A stretch of DNA of 64,000 nt from Aquisediminimonas sp031376385 (GTDB taxonomy: Bacteria > Pseudomonadota > Alphaproteobacteria > Sphingomonadales > Sphingomonadaceae): positions 24,187 through 88,186 of the forward strand of contig JANMDQ010000031.1 in assembly GCA_031376385.1 (NCBI GenBank), written 5' to 3'. The notes below the pieces were generated by a model. The model saw only the letters and a list, made by a program, of their open reading frames with translations, did not search any database and had not been told where the DNA came from. Each line of letters begins with the position of its first letter. The stretch's first letter is position 1. A program made the position numbers and the translations under genes. Of this stretch, positions 16,922 to 25,183 are shown piece after piece.

Positions 16922-18031
16922 ATGTTAGAAGCCGCTGGATTTGTTGAAGATGTGACGGGGGATGTCCCGACACTCCGGTTCACCGGGCGGCTCACGTTGG
17001 CGCGGCTGGATGGCCTTCCTAAAAAATTAGAGCAGCTGAGCCAACCCCCTGCGATCATTGATCTTTCTGTCATAGAGCGGATCGATACGGTCGGCGCTTG
17101 GATCGTGCATAAGCTGGCACGTGACACAGGGGCAAAGGTACAAGGCGCATCTGCCGATGCCCTTCATCTCATTTCGCAGGTCGCGCAGTCGGGCCAGGTA
17201 GTGCAAATGCGGCCTGATCCCCACAATCCTGTGCTTCGCGTTTTGAGCGAAGTTGGCAATGCCGTTCATGAGGCTTTTTCTACTCTGCTCGGCCTGCTGT
17301 CTTTTTTTGGATCCATTCTCATCGCGCTTGGGAACGTGATCCGTCACCCTTCTCGAATCCGTGTCGCCGCCGTGGTGCAGCGGTTTGAACTGGTTGGTGT
17401 CAAAGCGCTGGGCATTGTTGGGTTGATGAGCTTCCTAATCGGGATTGTGATTGCGCAGCAAGGTGCAGTGCAATTGGCTCAATTTGGGGCAGAGTCGCTG
17501 ACAGTAAACTTGATTGGCCGCATCACAATGCGGGAATTGGGCGTCCTGATGACGGCGATCATGGTCGCGGGCCGATCCGGTTCTGCGTTTGCCGCCCAGA
17601 TTGGCACGATGAAGCTGACCGAAGAAATTGACGCTATGCGCACCATTGGTGTGTCGCCCATCGAGGCGCTGGTCCTTCCTCGGCTGATTGCTGCTACGGT
17701 GATGATGCCGCTGCTCGGTTTCTATGCCACCTTAGTGGCGATTGCGGGGGGCGGACTGTTCTGCTGGGTATCGCTAGAAATTCAGCCGGAAACATATGTG
17801 CAATTGCTGCGTGAAGTGATTCCTATGACCGATATCTACGTCGGATTGGTTAAGGCCCCGGTATTTGGTGCGATCATCGCAATGACCGGTTGTTTTCAGG
17901 GAATGCAAGTCAGTGGCAATGCGGAGGAAGTTGGATTGCGGACAACCGCAGCAGTCGTTCAGGCAATCTTCCTTGTCATTGTGCTTGATGCCTTCTTCGC
18001 TGTATTTTTCACTGAGATTGGCTGGACCTGA
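16922..18031 (+). CDS. Mla-type ABC transporter permease with N-terminal STAS domain
   Basis: A 369-residue inner-membrane protein. Residues about 1-105 form a STAS-like domain (IIDLSVIERIDTVGAWIVHKLA). The rest is the MlaE permease with five or so membrane segments and the conserved MRELGVLMTAIMVAGRSGSAFAAQIGTMKLTEEIDAMRTIG loop in segments. With the following genes it forms a transporter for phospholipid traffic between inner and outer membrane (or uptake of a hydrophobic substrate). The ATG at 16922 is preferred over an upstream TTG at 16886 with no site. Its stop overlaps the ATPase start by one base (TGATG). Confidence 0.9.
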   Translation: MLEAAGFVEDVTGDVPTLRFTGRLTLARLDGLPKKLEQLSQPPAIIDLSVIERIDTVGAWIVHKLARDTGAKVQGASADALHLISQVAQSGQVVQMRPDPHNPVLRVLSEVGNAVHEAFSTLLGLLSFFGSILIALGNVIRHPSRIRVAAVVQRFELVGVKALGIVGLMSFLIGIVIAQQGAVQLAQFGAESLTVNLIGRITMRELGVLMTAIMVAGRSGSAFAAQIGTMKLTEEIDAMRTIGVSPIEALVLPRLIAATVMMPLLGFYATLVAIAGGGLFCWVSLEIQPETYVQLLREVIPMTDIYVGLVKAPVFGAIIAMTGCFQGMQVSGNAEEVGLRTTAAVVQAIFLVIVLDAFFAVFFTEIGWT

Positions 18032-18831
18032 TGGACCTGCATGATCCCATAGCCATCCGCATTCGCGGCATTTGCAACAGCTTTGGCGATCAAGTCGTCC
18101 ATGACGGTATCGATCTAGACGTCCGCAATGGTGAAATATTGGGGGTCGTAGGCGGATCGGGTACTGGTAAATCTGTTCTGCTCCGCTCCATCATTGGCCT
18201 CAAAATACCCGACGCGGGCGAAGTGACAATTTTCGGCGAATCGATGATTGGAAAGGAAGAAGATGAGGCGCTGGACATTCGCCGCCGCTGGGGCGTGTTG
18301 TTTCAGGGCGGGGCGCTCTTTTCGACGCTGACTGTCGCTGAAAATGTTCAGGTTCCGTTGCGCGAATATTATCCTGATCTCGATCAAACTCTGCTCGATG
18401 AAATAGCCGCTTATAAAGTCGTGATGGCAGGGTTGGCACCTGAGGCAGGGCCGAAATATCCGTCAGAACTTTCTGGCGGGATGCGCAAACGTGCCGGTTT
18501 AGCGCGCGCGCTGGCACTGGACCCCATGTTGCTGTTTCTGGATGAGCCTACCGCAGGCCTTGATCCCATTGGTGCTGCGGCGTTTGATGAACTGACCAAA
18601 AGCCTGCAAAAGACACTTGGGCTGACCGTATTCCTCATTACTCATGATCTGGACACATTATACGCCATTTGTGATCGTATTGCTGTGCTTGCTGATCACA
18701 AAGTGATTGCGGTTGGAACGATTGACGAACTGCTGGCCATGGATCATCCATGGATACAAGAATATTTCAACGGACCACGTGGGCGCGCTGCGACCGCCGC
18801 TGTTGAACGCAGCCAGCAACGGAGGGCATGA
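18031..18831 (+). CDS. Mla-type ABC transporter ATP-binding protein
   Basis: A 266-residue ABC ATPase. Walker A is GGSGTGKS (residues 41-48), the signature is LSGGMRKR (147-154), Walker B is LLFLDEP (Asp 171, Glu 172), and the switch histidine is in LITHD. GDQVVHDGIDLDVRNGEILG and the LFQGGALFSTLTVAENV Q-loop region are characteristic of MlaF/TTG2A. It energises the permease encoded just before it. Confidence 0.92.
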   Translation: MDLHDPIAIRIRGICNSFGDQVVHDGIDLDVRNGEILGVVGGSGTGKSVLLRSIIGLKIPDAGEVTIFGESMIGKEEDEALDIRRRWGVLFQGGALFSTLTVAENVQVPLREYYPDLDQTLLDEIAAYKVVMAGLAPEAGPKYPSELSGGMRKRAGLARALALDPMLLFLDEPTAGLDPIGAAAFDELTKSLQKTLGLTVFLITHDLDTLYAICDRIAVLADHKVIAVGTIDELLAMDHPWIQEYFNGPRGRAATAAVERSQQRRA

Positions 18832-18838
18832 AGACGAA

Positions 18839-19789
18839 ATGGAAACGCGGTCCAATCATATTTTAGTCGGCGCAGTCACGCTGTTCCTGCTCGCGGCGGT
18901 CATTGGTTTCACGGTCTGGATTGCGCGGATTGGGAATACGGACCGCAAAGAATATGATATTTTCTTCTCTCAATCCGTCGAAGGCCTATCCAAGGGCGGG
19001 CTTGTCACGTTTGCTGGTGTTCCGTCAGGCGAAGTGAGTGAGATAGAGCTTTGGAAAGACCCCGGCTTCGTTCGCGTGCGAATATCGGTGAAGAAAAAGA
19101 CACCTATTCTGCAAGGCACAACGGCCAGCCTTCAGGGGAGCTTTACGGGGCCGTCCTCACTCCTTCTCGATGGTGCCGTGAACGGCGCACCCGCGATTAC
19201 GGATATTGGACCCAGTGGCCGTCCCGTGATTCCAACCAAGCGGGCAGGTCTTGGTGCCTTGCTGAACAGTGCGCCGCAACTGCTGGAAAGATTGGCAACG
19301 CTTTCTGAACGGATGACTGAATTGTTGAATGACAAAAATCAAAAGGCGTTTGGAAATATTCTGGCCAATGTTGATAGCATCAGTGGTGATTTGGCGCGCA
19401 GTGGACCAGATATTCGGGCGACGATTGCAGACACAAGAACAACCATGAAGCAGGCAGCGTCGGCAGTTGATGAAATTGGCAAACTGGCCGCATCAACCAA
19501 CACGTTGGTGGCCGAAGATGGGAAGCCAATGCTCGCTGACCTGCGCAAAACAGTTGCCCAAGCTCAAAAAAGCATGGCAACACTGGACGCGGCGATAGGC
19601 GATGCTAGGCCCGGTCTTCAGGCGTTCAGCACCCAGACAATTCCAGAGGTTGGCCAATTGGTGCGCGATTTGCGGACGATGTCAGAATCGCTGGGGTCTG
19701 TTGCGAAGAAATTGGATCAAGGCGGGGCCAGCGCCATTTTAGGCGCGCCGCCTTTGCCAGATTACAAGCCGGGGAGGACAGACAAGTGA
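18839..19789 (+). CDS. MCE-domain substrate-binding protein (MlaD-like)
   Basis: A 316-residue protein with an N-terminal membrane anchor (residues about 8-30, HILVGAVTLFLLAAVIGFTVW) and a periplasmic MCE domain (about 40-120, DIFFSQSVEGLSKGGLVTFAGVPSGEV). A long helical C-terminus follows, full of Thr/Ala/Gln heptads, probably a coiled coil that lines a lipid tunnel. It forms the periplasmic lipid-carrying ring of the Mla-type complex. The start ATG follows GGAGGG by 12 bases, rather far, and begins 8 bases after the ATPase stop. Its stop overlaps the lipoprotein GTG by 4 bases. Confidence 0.88.
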   Translation: METRSNHILVGAVTLFLLAAVIGFTVWIARIGNTDRKEYDIFFSQSVEGLSKGGLVTFAGVPSGEVSEIELWKDPGFVRVRISVKKKTPILQGTTASLQGSFTGPSSLLLDGAVNGAPAITDIGPSGRPVIPTKRAGLGALLNSAPQLLERLATLSERMTELLNDKNQKAFGNILANVDSISGDLARSGPDIRATIADTRTTMKQAASAVDEIGKLAASTNTLVAEDGKPMLADLRKTVAQAQKSMATLDAAIGDARPGLQAFSTQTIPEVGQLVRDLRTMSESLGSVAKKLDQGGASAILGAPPLPDYKPGRTDK

Positions 19790-20382
19790 GTAAATGGACC
19801 ATCGGGGCGCTGCTTTCTCTCTCCCTCTCCACCGCGGCCTGCGTGAATCTGGGGGGCGGCAAGCCACCTGTCATGTTGCTGACCCTCACATCTTCGGCCA
19901 CCATATCCGCCAATGATATACGTTTCGCCAAAGCGGGTGAGCCTATCACCATCGAAGTTCCCGCTGCGCCAATGGCCATTGCCAACACGCGTGTTGCCGT
20001 TTCGGACGGGCCTGTCGCTATTGCCTATGTGAAGGACGCAGTTTGGGTGGAACCACCTGCGCGGCTGTTCCAACGCATCTTATCAGAAACCGTTGCGGCG
20101 AAGACGGATAAAGTGGTGCTTGATCCTCGCCAATTCGCCATTGACCCGGGCACCAAGCTGAGCGGCCAATTAAAGAGTTTTGGCATTGACGCACAGGCCA
20201 GTCAGGCTGTGATTGTCTATGACGCGGTCATCACGCGCGATCGGGGCAAGAGCGTGAATACGAAACGGTTTGAGGCGCGCCGTCCAATAGCGGCTGTCAC
20301 AGCGACATCGGCGGGAACGGCGCTCAATGCTGCGGCCAATCAAATTGCGGTTGAAGTCGCCGCTTGGGTTGCAGGGCGATAA
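19786..20382 (+). CDS. ABC-type transport auxiliary lipoprotein
   Basis: A 198-residue lipoprotein: the signal ends in STAAC with the lipidated cysteine at residue 19. The body matches the ABC_trans_aux (PqiC-like) family pattern, with AVSDGPVAIAYVKDAVWVEPPARLFQRIL as the clearest stretch. In such operons it is the outer-membrane partner of the MCE protein. It begins at the GTGA overlap with the MCE gene and closes the operon. Confidence 0.85.
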   Translation: MSKWTIGALLSLSLSTAACVNLGGGKPPVMLLTLTSSATISANDIRFAKAGEPITIEVPAAPMAIANTRVAVSDGPVAIAYVKDAVWVEPPARLFQRILSETVAAKTDKVVLDPRQFAIDPGTKLSGQLKSFGIDAQASQAVIVYDAVITRDRGKSVNTKRFEARRPIAAVTATSAGTALNAAANQIAVEVAAWVAGR

Positions 20383-20486
20383 GTCACCGACAGTGGCCGG
20401 AGCCCTGACCTGATAAGATTCGGCGAAGCAACGTTGTTTGTTAAAGACTAGGATGCTGCCTTCACAGGAGCATGGGGAGAGAAACC

Positions 20487-22430
20487 ATGAAACACGCTCA
20501 AATACTGGCAACGGCTCTAATCTTTGCTCCCCTCCCCGCACTCGCCAGCGAAGCCACCCCAGCCACCGTTGCGACCAATTCGGCCTTCTCCCAAACCCTA
20601 CCATGGTCCGACAAAAGCGAAGAGGAACTGGCGATCAAGGGTTTTGTCGCCACGCGCGAAGACCCGATCATTCGCACTGCTGATGGCAAAACTGTCATGG
20701 ACCTTTCCGCCTATGATTTTGCGAAAGGTGAAGCGCCACCGACCGTGAACCCAAGCCTATGGCGGCATCTGGGCCTCCTCCGCCAGCATGGCTTGTTCAA
20801 AGTCGCCCCGAAAATCTGGCAAGTGCGTGGTTTTGACATATCAGTGATGAGCATCATCGAAACCAAATCCGGTTTCCTGATCGTCGACCCGCTGACGTCA
20901 ACAGAGGTTGCCGCTGCGGCGATGGAACTGGTGCGCAAACATGTCGGCAATCGCCCGGTAAAAGCCGTAATTTACACACACAGCCACGCCGATCATTTTG
21001 GCGGAGTTAAAGGCGTGGTCAGCGAAGCCGACGTCAACTCTGGCAAAGTGCAAATCATTGCACCCTCAGGATTTATGGACCATGCCGTCAGTGAAAACCT
21101 GACCGCAGGCCCGGCGATGAGCAGACGGGCGGCGTTCCAGTTTGGCACCACATTGTCGCGCGGACCTTTGGGTCAGATGGGTGCAGGCATCGGCACCGTA
21201 ACATCCAGCGGCACTTTGTCCCTAATCGCCCCAACCAAAGTCATCGAACGGACTGGAGAAGTCCTAGTAATTGACGGCCTGCGCGTTGAATTTCAAGTGA
21301 CGCCCGGCACTGAAGCGCCTGCCGAAATGAACTTGTTCCTCCCTGATTTAGGCGCGTTATGCTTGTCCGAAAATGCCAATGTCACCATGCACAATATCCT
21401 GCCGCCGCGCGGGGCTCTCGTCCGCGATAGCAAGGCTTGGGCTGGCTATCTCACTGAGGCCAAGCGACTTTACGGGCCAAAATCATCAGTGCTGTTCAAT
21501 TCTCATGGCTGGCCGCGATGGGGCAGTGATGAGATTAACACTTATGTCGGCCTGCACCGCGAAGCATATAAATATCTCCACGATCAATCCGTGCGCCTGA
21601 TGAACCAAGGCCTGACGGGAGAGGAAATTGCAGAGCGTATTGCCCTTCCAGATTTGCTGGCGAACAAATGGTATAACCGGGGTTATTACGGCACGATGCG
21701 CCATAATGCGAAGGCTGTCTATCAACGCTATTTGGGCTGGTATGATGCCAATCCGGCCAATCTGAACGGCTGGCCTCCTGAAGTGGCAGGCGCAAAATAT
21801 GTCGCGGCGATGGGCGGGGCGGACGCAGCACTAAAAATAGCTCAGACCGCGTTTGATGGTGGAGATTACCGCTGGTCTGCAGAAGTCGCCAGTCGAGTTG
21901 TCTTTGCCAATAAAGATGCGACGGCGGCGCGCGAACTGCTTGCCAAATCGTTTGAACAGATGGGTTATCAAGCAGAGGGCAGCTTGTGGCGCAATATGTA
22001 TCTGACGGGGGCAAAGGAGGCGCGCATCACTCCGACAGTGCCTAGTGGGACGACTTTTGCCGCTGATATGGTTGCCGCCATCGACAGTGCGCAATTGTTT
22101 GAACTGCTTGCCATTCGGGTGGATCCAGCAAAAGCTGCTGGTAAGTCGGTGACGGTTGCTTTCGTGTTTCCTGAACGCAAGGAACGCTTCGTTGTGAGCT
22201 TGCAAAATTCTGTGATGATCCAAGAACAATCCTCCACTGCGGCTGTCGATGCAACTGCGACCATGCCCCGCGCGGCGATGCTCGCGATGCTCTTCGCCGG
22301 CAAATCTCCAGCTGAACTCATCCAGACTGGGACCCTAAAAATTGAAGGCAACTCAATTGCACTTATTGACACTCTCTCCAGCCTTGATCCGCCGGGTGCG
22401 CAGGTTCCGTTTTCAATTGTCACGCCTTGA
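20487..22430 (+). CDS. Alkyl sulfatase (SdsA/BDS1-type metallo-beta-lactamase-fold)
   Basis: A 647-residue exported enzyme (signal MKHAQILATALIFAPLPALA). The metallo-beta-lactamase motif THSHADHFGG is at about residues 164-173 (zinc ligands His 165, His 167, Asp 169, His 170). It is followed by the alkyl-sulfatase dimerisation region (YGTMRHNAKAVYQRYLGWYDANPANL) and a sterol-carrier-like C-terminal domain. The family hydrolyses primary or secondary alkyl sulfates such as dodecyl sulfate in the periplasm to free alcohol and sulfate. The ATG at 20487 follows GGGGAGAG; an ATG five codons earlier has a poorly spaced site. Confidence 0.88.
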   Translation: MKHAQILATALIFAPLPALASEATPATVATNSAFSQTLPWSDKSEEELAIKGFVATREDPIIRTADGKTVMDLSAYDFAKGEAPPTVNPSLWRHLGLLRQHGLFKVAPKIWQVRGFDISVMSIIETKSGFLIVDPLTSTEVAAAAMELVRKHVGNRPVKAVIYTHSHADHFGGVKGVVSEADVNSGKVQIIAPSGFMDHAVSENLTAGPAMSRRAAFQFGTTLSRGPLGQMGAGIGTVTSSGTLSLIAPTKVIERTGEVLVIDGLRVEFQVTPGTEAPAEMNLFLPDLGALCLSENANVTMHNILPPRGALVRDSKAWAGYLTEAKRLYGPKSSVLFNSHGWPRWGSDEINTYVGLHREAYKYLHDQSVRLMNQGLTGEEIAERIALPDLLANKWYNRGYYGTMRHNAKAVYQRYLGWYDANPANLNGWPPEVAGAKYVAAMGGADAALKIAQTAFDGGDYRWSAEVASRVVFANKDATAARELLAKSFEQMGYQAEGSLWRNMYLTGAKEARITPTVPSGTTFAADMVAAIDSAQLFELLAIRVDPAKAAGKSVTVAFVFPERKERFVVSLQNSVMIQEQSSTAAVDATATMPRAAMLAMLFAGKSPAELIQTGTLKIEGNSIALIDTLSSLDPPGAQVPFSIVTP

Positions 22431-22460
22431 TCATCGCGCGCTAAGGGCTATGCAAAGGCA

Positions 22461-23330
22461 ATGACACTCACTGGCCCCACATCGAACACTTTCACTTCGC
22501 AGCGGTTGAAACTGCATTATGTTGATTGGGGAAACCCTGACGCGCCGCCCCTGTTGCTGGTCCACGGCGGCCGTGATCATGGGCGCAGTTGGGATTGGGT
22601 GGCGGAGGAATTACGGCATGACTGGCACATTATCGCACCTGATCTTCGCGGCCATGGGGATAGCGCTTGGTCCCCCGATGGTAATTATGACATGCCGGCC
22701 TTTGTGTATGATCTGGCTCAACTGGTGCACCAATTAAACCTGGCCCCAGTGACCATCGTGTCGCATTCCCTAGGCGGCAATATTTCGACGCGGTACACGG
22801 GACTCTACCCCGAAAATGTCCGCAAACTCGTCGCTATTGAAGGTCTAGGCCCCTCCCCTAAGATCATGGAGGAGCGCGAGGCCAAGGGCATTCACACCCG
22901 GTTTCGCGGCTGGATTGATGATAAGCGCAAAGCCGCAGGCCGCATCCCCAAACGCTACCCCACGCTCGACGCGGCGCTGGAACGGATGAAAGCGGAAAAC
23001 ACCTACCTTACCGATGAACAAGCCCGCCACCTGACCATCCACGGCATCAGCCGCAACGAAGATGGCACATGGACGTGGAAGTTCGACAATTACTTGAACA
23101 TCTGGCCCGTGTTTGACATCCCACAGGCCGATATATTAGCCCTTTGGGAAGCGATTACTTGCCCTGTCCTGATGCTCTACGGCTCAGACAGCTGGGCCTC
23201 TAACCCAGAGACTGATGGTCGCATCACACATTTCAACACCGCCCGCGTGGTAGAGTTTGAGAATGCTGGACACTGGCTGCACCATGATCAGTTTGACCGG
23301 TTTATCGGCGAGTTGCGCGGGTTTCTCTAG
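22461..23330 (+). CDS. Alpha/beta hydrolase
   Basis: A 289-residue alpha/beta-hydrolase: oxyanion loop LLLVHGGRDHGRSWDW, nucleophile elbow SHSLGG (Ser 103), acid in LMLYGSDSWASNPE and final His in ENAGHWLHHDQ. Length and pattern suit esterase, haloalkane dehalogenase-like or epoxide hydrolase members; the substrate cannot be assigned. It follows the alkyl sulfatase by 30 bases and may share its transcript. Its end overlaps the convergent phosphatase gene by 4 bases. Confidence 0.85.
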   Translation: MTLTGPTSNTFTSQRLKLHYVDWGNPDAPPLLLVHGGRDHGRSWDWVAEELRHDWHIIAPDLRGHGDSAWSPDGNYDMPAFVYDLAQLVHQLNLAPVTIVSHSLGGNISTRYTGLYPENVRKLVAIEGLGPSPKIMEEREAKGIHTRFRGWIDDKRKAAGRIPKRYPTLDAALERMKAENTYLTDEQARHLTIHGISRNEDGTWTWKFDNYLNIWPVFDIPQADILALWEAITCPVLMLYGSDSWASNPETDGRITHFNTARVVEFENAGHWLHHDQFDRFIGELRGFL

Positions 23331-24109
23331 GTTAACAAAATGTCTTCTATCGCCCGTACCTTATCCGGTCCGACCCCGAGAATGGTATTAGCATACGCCT
23401 CCACACTTCCATGATCACGCTTGATTACCGCAAAGGCTGTTTCCAGAAACTCCGGATGCACAGACATAAGCGTGCGCACTGCGGCGTCCTCCATTCCTGC
23501 TCCAAAATTGCGACGGACTGTGGCGGCCCCTGCGGCGATGCGGCGCTCTGGATCTCCAGCGGTGTTGGTCAGCATGAAATCGGCCATTATGTCATCCGCG
23601 TGCACACCCATCAGCCTGTGGAACACCCCAACCGCGATGCCTGTGCGGTCTTTGCCTGCAAGGCAGTGGATCAGCGAAGCACCCTCCCGCAGCGCCAAGG
23701 CTGCAAAATAAAGCCGAAAGACCTCAACCAACTTGGGTCGGTATGGCATCGCTTCATATAGATTGACCATCGCGCGGTGTGCATCGGCCGCTGTGGTAAC
23801 TTTTCGGGCCGCAGCAATGTGCGGCGCAGAGCCACCTTCGCTTGTTTCACCAGCGGCAAACAAAACATCCGCGCCAAAACCCGCGTGGCGCGTGCAGGGG
23901 TAAGTCACTCGCTCACTGTCACCGCGCAGGTCAATGATCGTTTGAAGGCTCAGCCCTGCAATGGCATCGAGATCATTCGGTGTCGCATCAACATGCTGGC
24001 CTGAGCGAAAAAGCTTGCCCGTGACCAGCTTGGCCCCGTCGCGCGCGCCATAATTGCCATAGTCGCGGAAATTGTGAATGCCGTGCAGGCTAAGGATTCG
24101 GTCTGTCAT
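23327..24109 (-). CDS. Tyrosine-specific protein phosphatase (Y_phosphatase3 type)
   Basis: A 260-residue dual-specificity/tyrosine phosphatase-like protein. It opens with the family signature GIHNFRDYGNY, has TIIDLRGDSER, and carries the P-loop IHCLAGKDRTG with nucleophile Cys 149. Relatives dephosphorylate phosphotyrosine or phosphoinositides. It is the last gene of the minus-strand run that begins with the TonB receptor at 28188, 30 bases after the S66 peptidase gene. Confidence 0.85.
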   Translation of the reverse strand: MTDRILSLHGIHNFRDYGNYGARDGAKLVTGKLFRSGQHVDATPNDLDAIAGLSLQTIIDLRGDSERVTYPCTRHAGFGADVLFAAGETSEGGSAPHIAAARKVTTAADAHRAMVNLYEAMPYRPKLVEVFRLYFAALALREGASLIHCLAGKDRTGIAVGVFHRLMGVHADDIMADFMLTNTAGDPERRIAAGAATVRRNFGAGMEDAAVRTLMSVHPEFLETAFAVIKRDHGSVEAYANTILGVGPDKVRAIEDILLT

Positions 24110-24139
24110 GCAGCCTTCGATAGCGGCATTTCCAGAAAG

Positions 24140-25183
24140 TTAAATGACTGCACTTTCAAGCAAGCGCAGCGTGCCCGCATCTGCATCAATTTCGGCCTGC
24201 GCCCCGACTGGAATCGTGAACTGGTCCGCCATGTGGCCAAAGAATGCGCCCTGATAGGCCGGTATGCCCAACCCGCCGAAGTGATGCTTTAGGATTTCAG
24301 ACAGTGTAAAGCCGCTGGGGCCAGACGGCCCGGAGGCGACGCAATTGTTGCATTGCCCGAAAACTGCACCTTTCAGGCCTTTTAACACATCAGCCTGCCC
24401 TAATTGCGTCAGCATCCGATCGATCCGGTATTCTGCCTCATCAACATCTTCGATGAACAGGATCGCGCCGGTGAAGTCCGGCATGTAGGGTGTTCCTGCA
24501 AGTGCCGTCAGTACGGTAAGATTGCCGCCGAGCAGTCGCCCGCGTGCTTTGCCGCCAGTGATTTTCTCTGTCCGCCATTTGCGCTGCACCAGCCGGTCTT
24601 CGCCTGCCACAGGGTTCGCGAATGTTGGCGTGGAACCTTCAAATACGATCGCTCTGAAGCTTTCAACCGATGCTTTGCCCCAAGCACTGCCGCCATTGGG
24701 GCCGTGGAGCGAAATGAACCCGGCGCGTGCCGCAATGGCCATATGAAGCGCAGTAATATCGCTATAGCCCATGAGAAGTTTGGGATTGGCGCGAATGAGC
24801 TTCCAATCCAGAAATGGCAGCATCCGCGCGCAGCCCCAGCCACCGCGCACGGCAAGAACGAACCGCACTTCGGGATCAGCAAACATCGCGTTCACATCCG
24901 CTGCACGCTCCCGGTCAGTTCCGGCAAGATATCCGTCGCGTTTTAGCAGATTGGCACCGCGCTTTGATTTAAGGCCAAGCGCGGCGACAACCTCCTCAAC
25001 CAACTGGATATCAAGTGCGCCGTCACTGGCCGAAGCCGGTTCGATGAGGCCGACGGTGTCGCCGGGTTTGAGCCGAGAAGACTTGCGCGGCGGCTCTGCC
25101 GCGCCCACCAAAGACGAGGCAAAGGGCTGGGCAACCATCAAAGCCCCCAGCCCCGCCATCAACTCTCTGCGTGTCGCGGTCAG
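24140..25183 (-). CDS. Peptidase S66 (LD-carboxypeptidase/MccF-like), likely Tat-exported
   Basis: A serine carboxypeptidase of family S66: nucleophile region LLMGYSDITALH, LHGPNGGSAWG, and a C-terminal YQGAFFGHMADQFTIP with the catalytic His. The family trims L,D-linked peptides in cell-wall recycling or cleaves microcin-type compounds. The start is unusual. ATG at 25159 and TTG at 25162 have no site, but the frame is open upstream and encodes LTATRREL just before the hydrophobic stretch, a twin-arginine motif. GGAGG (25195-25191) sits 7 bases before a CTG at 25183, which I tentatively use. This overlaps the TonB receptor stop. If wrong, the protein begins at 25162 or 25159. Confidence 0.75.
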   Translation of the reverse strand: MTATRRELMAGLGALMVAQPFASSLVGAAEPPRKSSRLKPGDTVGLIEPASASDGALDIQLVEEVVAALGLKSKRGANLLKRDGYLAGTDRERAADVNAMFADPEVRFVLAVRGGWGCARMLPFLDWKLIRANPKLLMGYSDITALHMAIAARAGFISLHGPNGGSAWGKASVESFRAIVFEGSTPTFANPVAGEDRLVQRKWRTEKITGGKARGRLLGGNLTVLTALAGTPYMPDFTGAILFIEDVDEAEYRIDRMLTQLGQADVLKGLKGAVFGQCNNCVASGPSGPSGFTLSEILKHHFGGLGIPAYQGAFFGHMADQFTIPVGAQAEIDADAGTLRLLESAVI

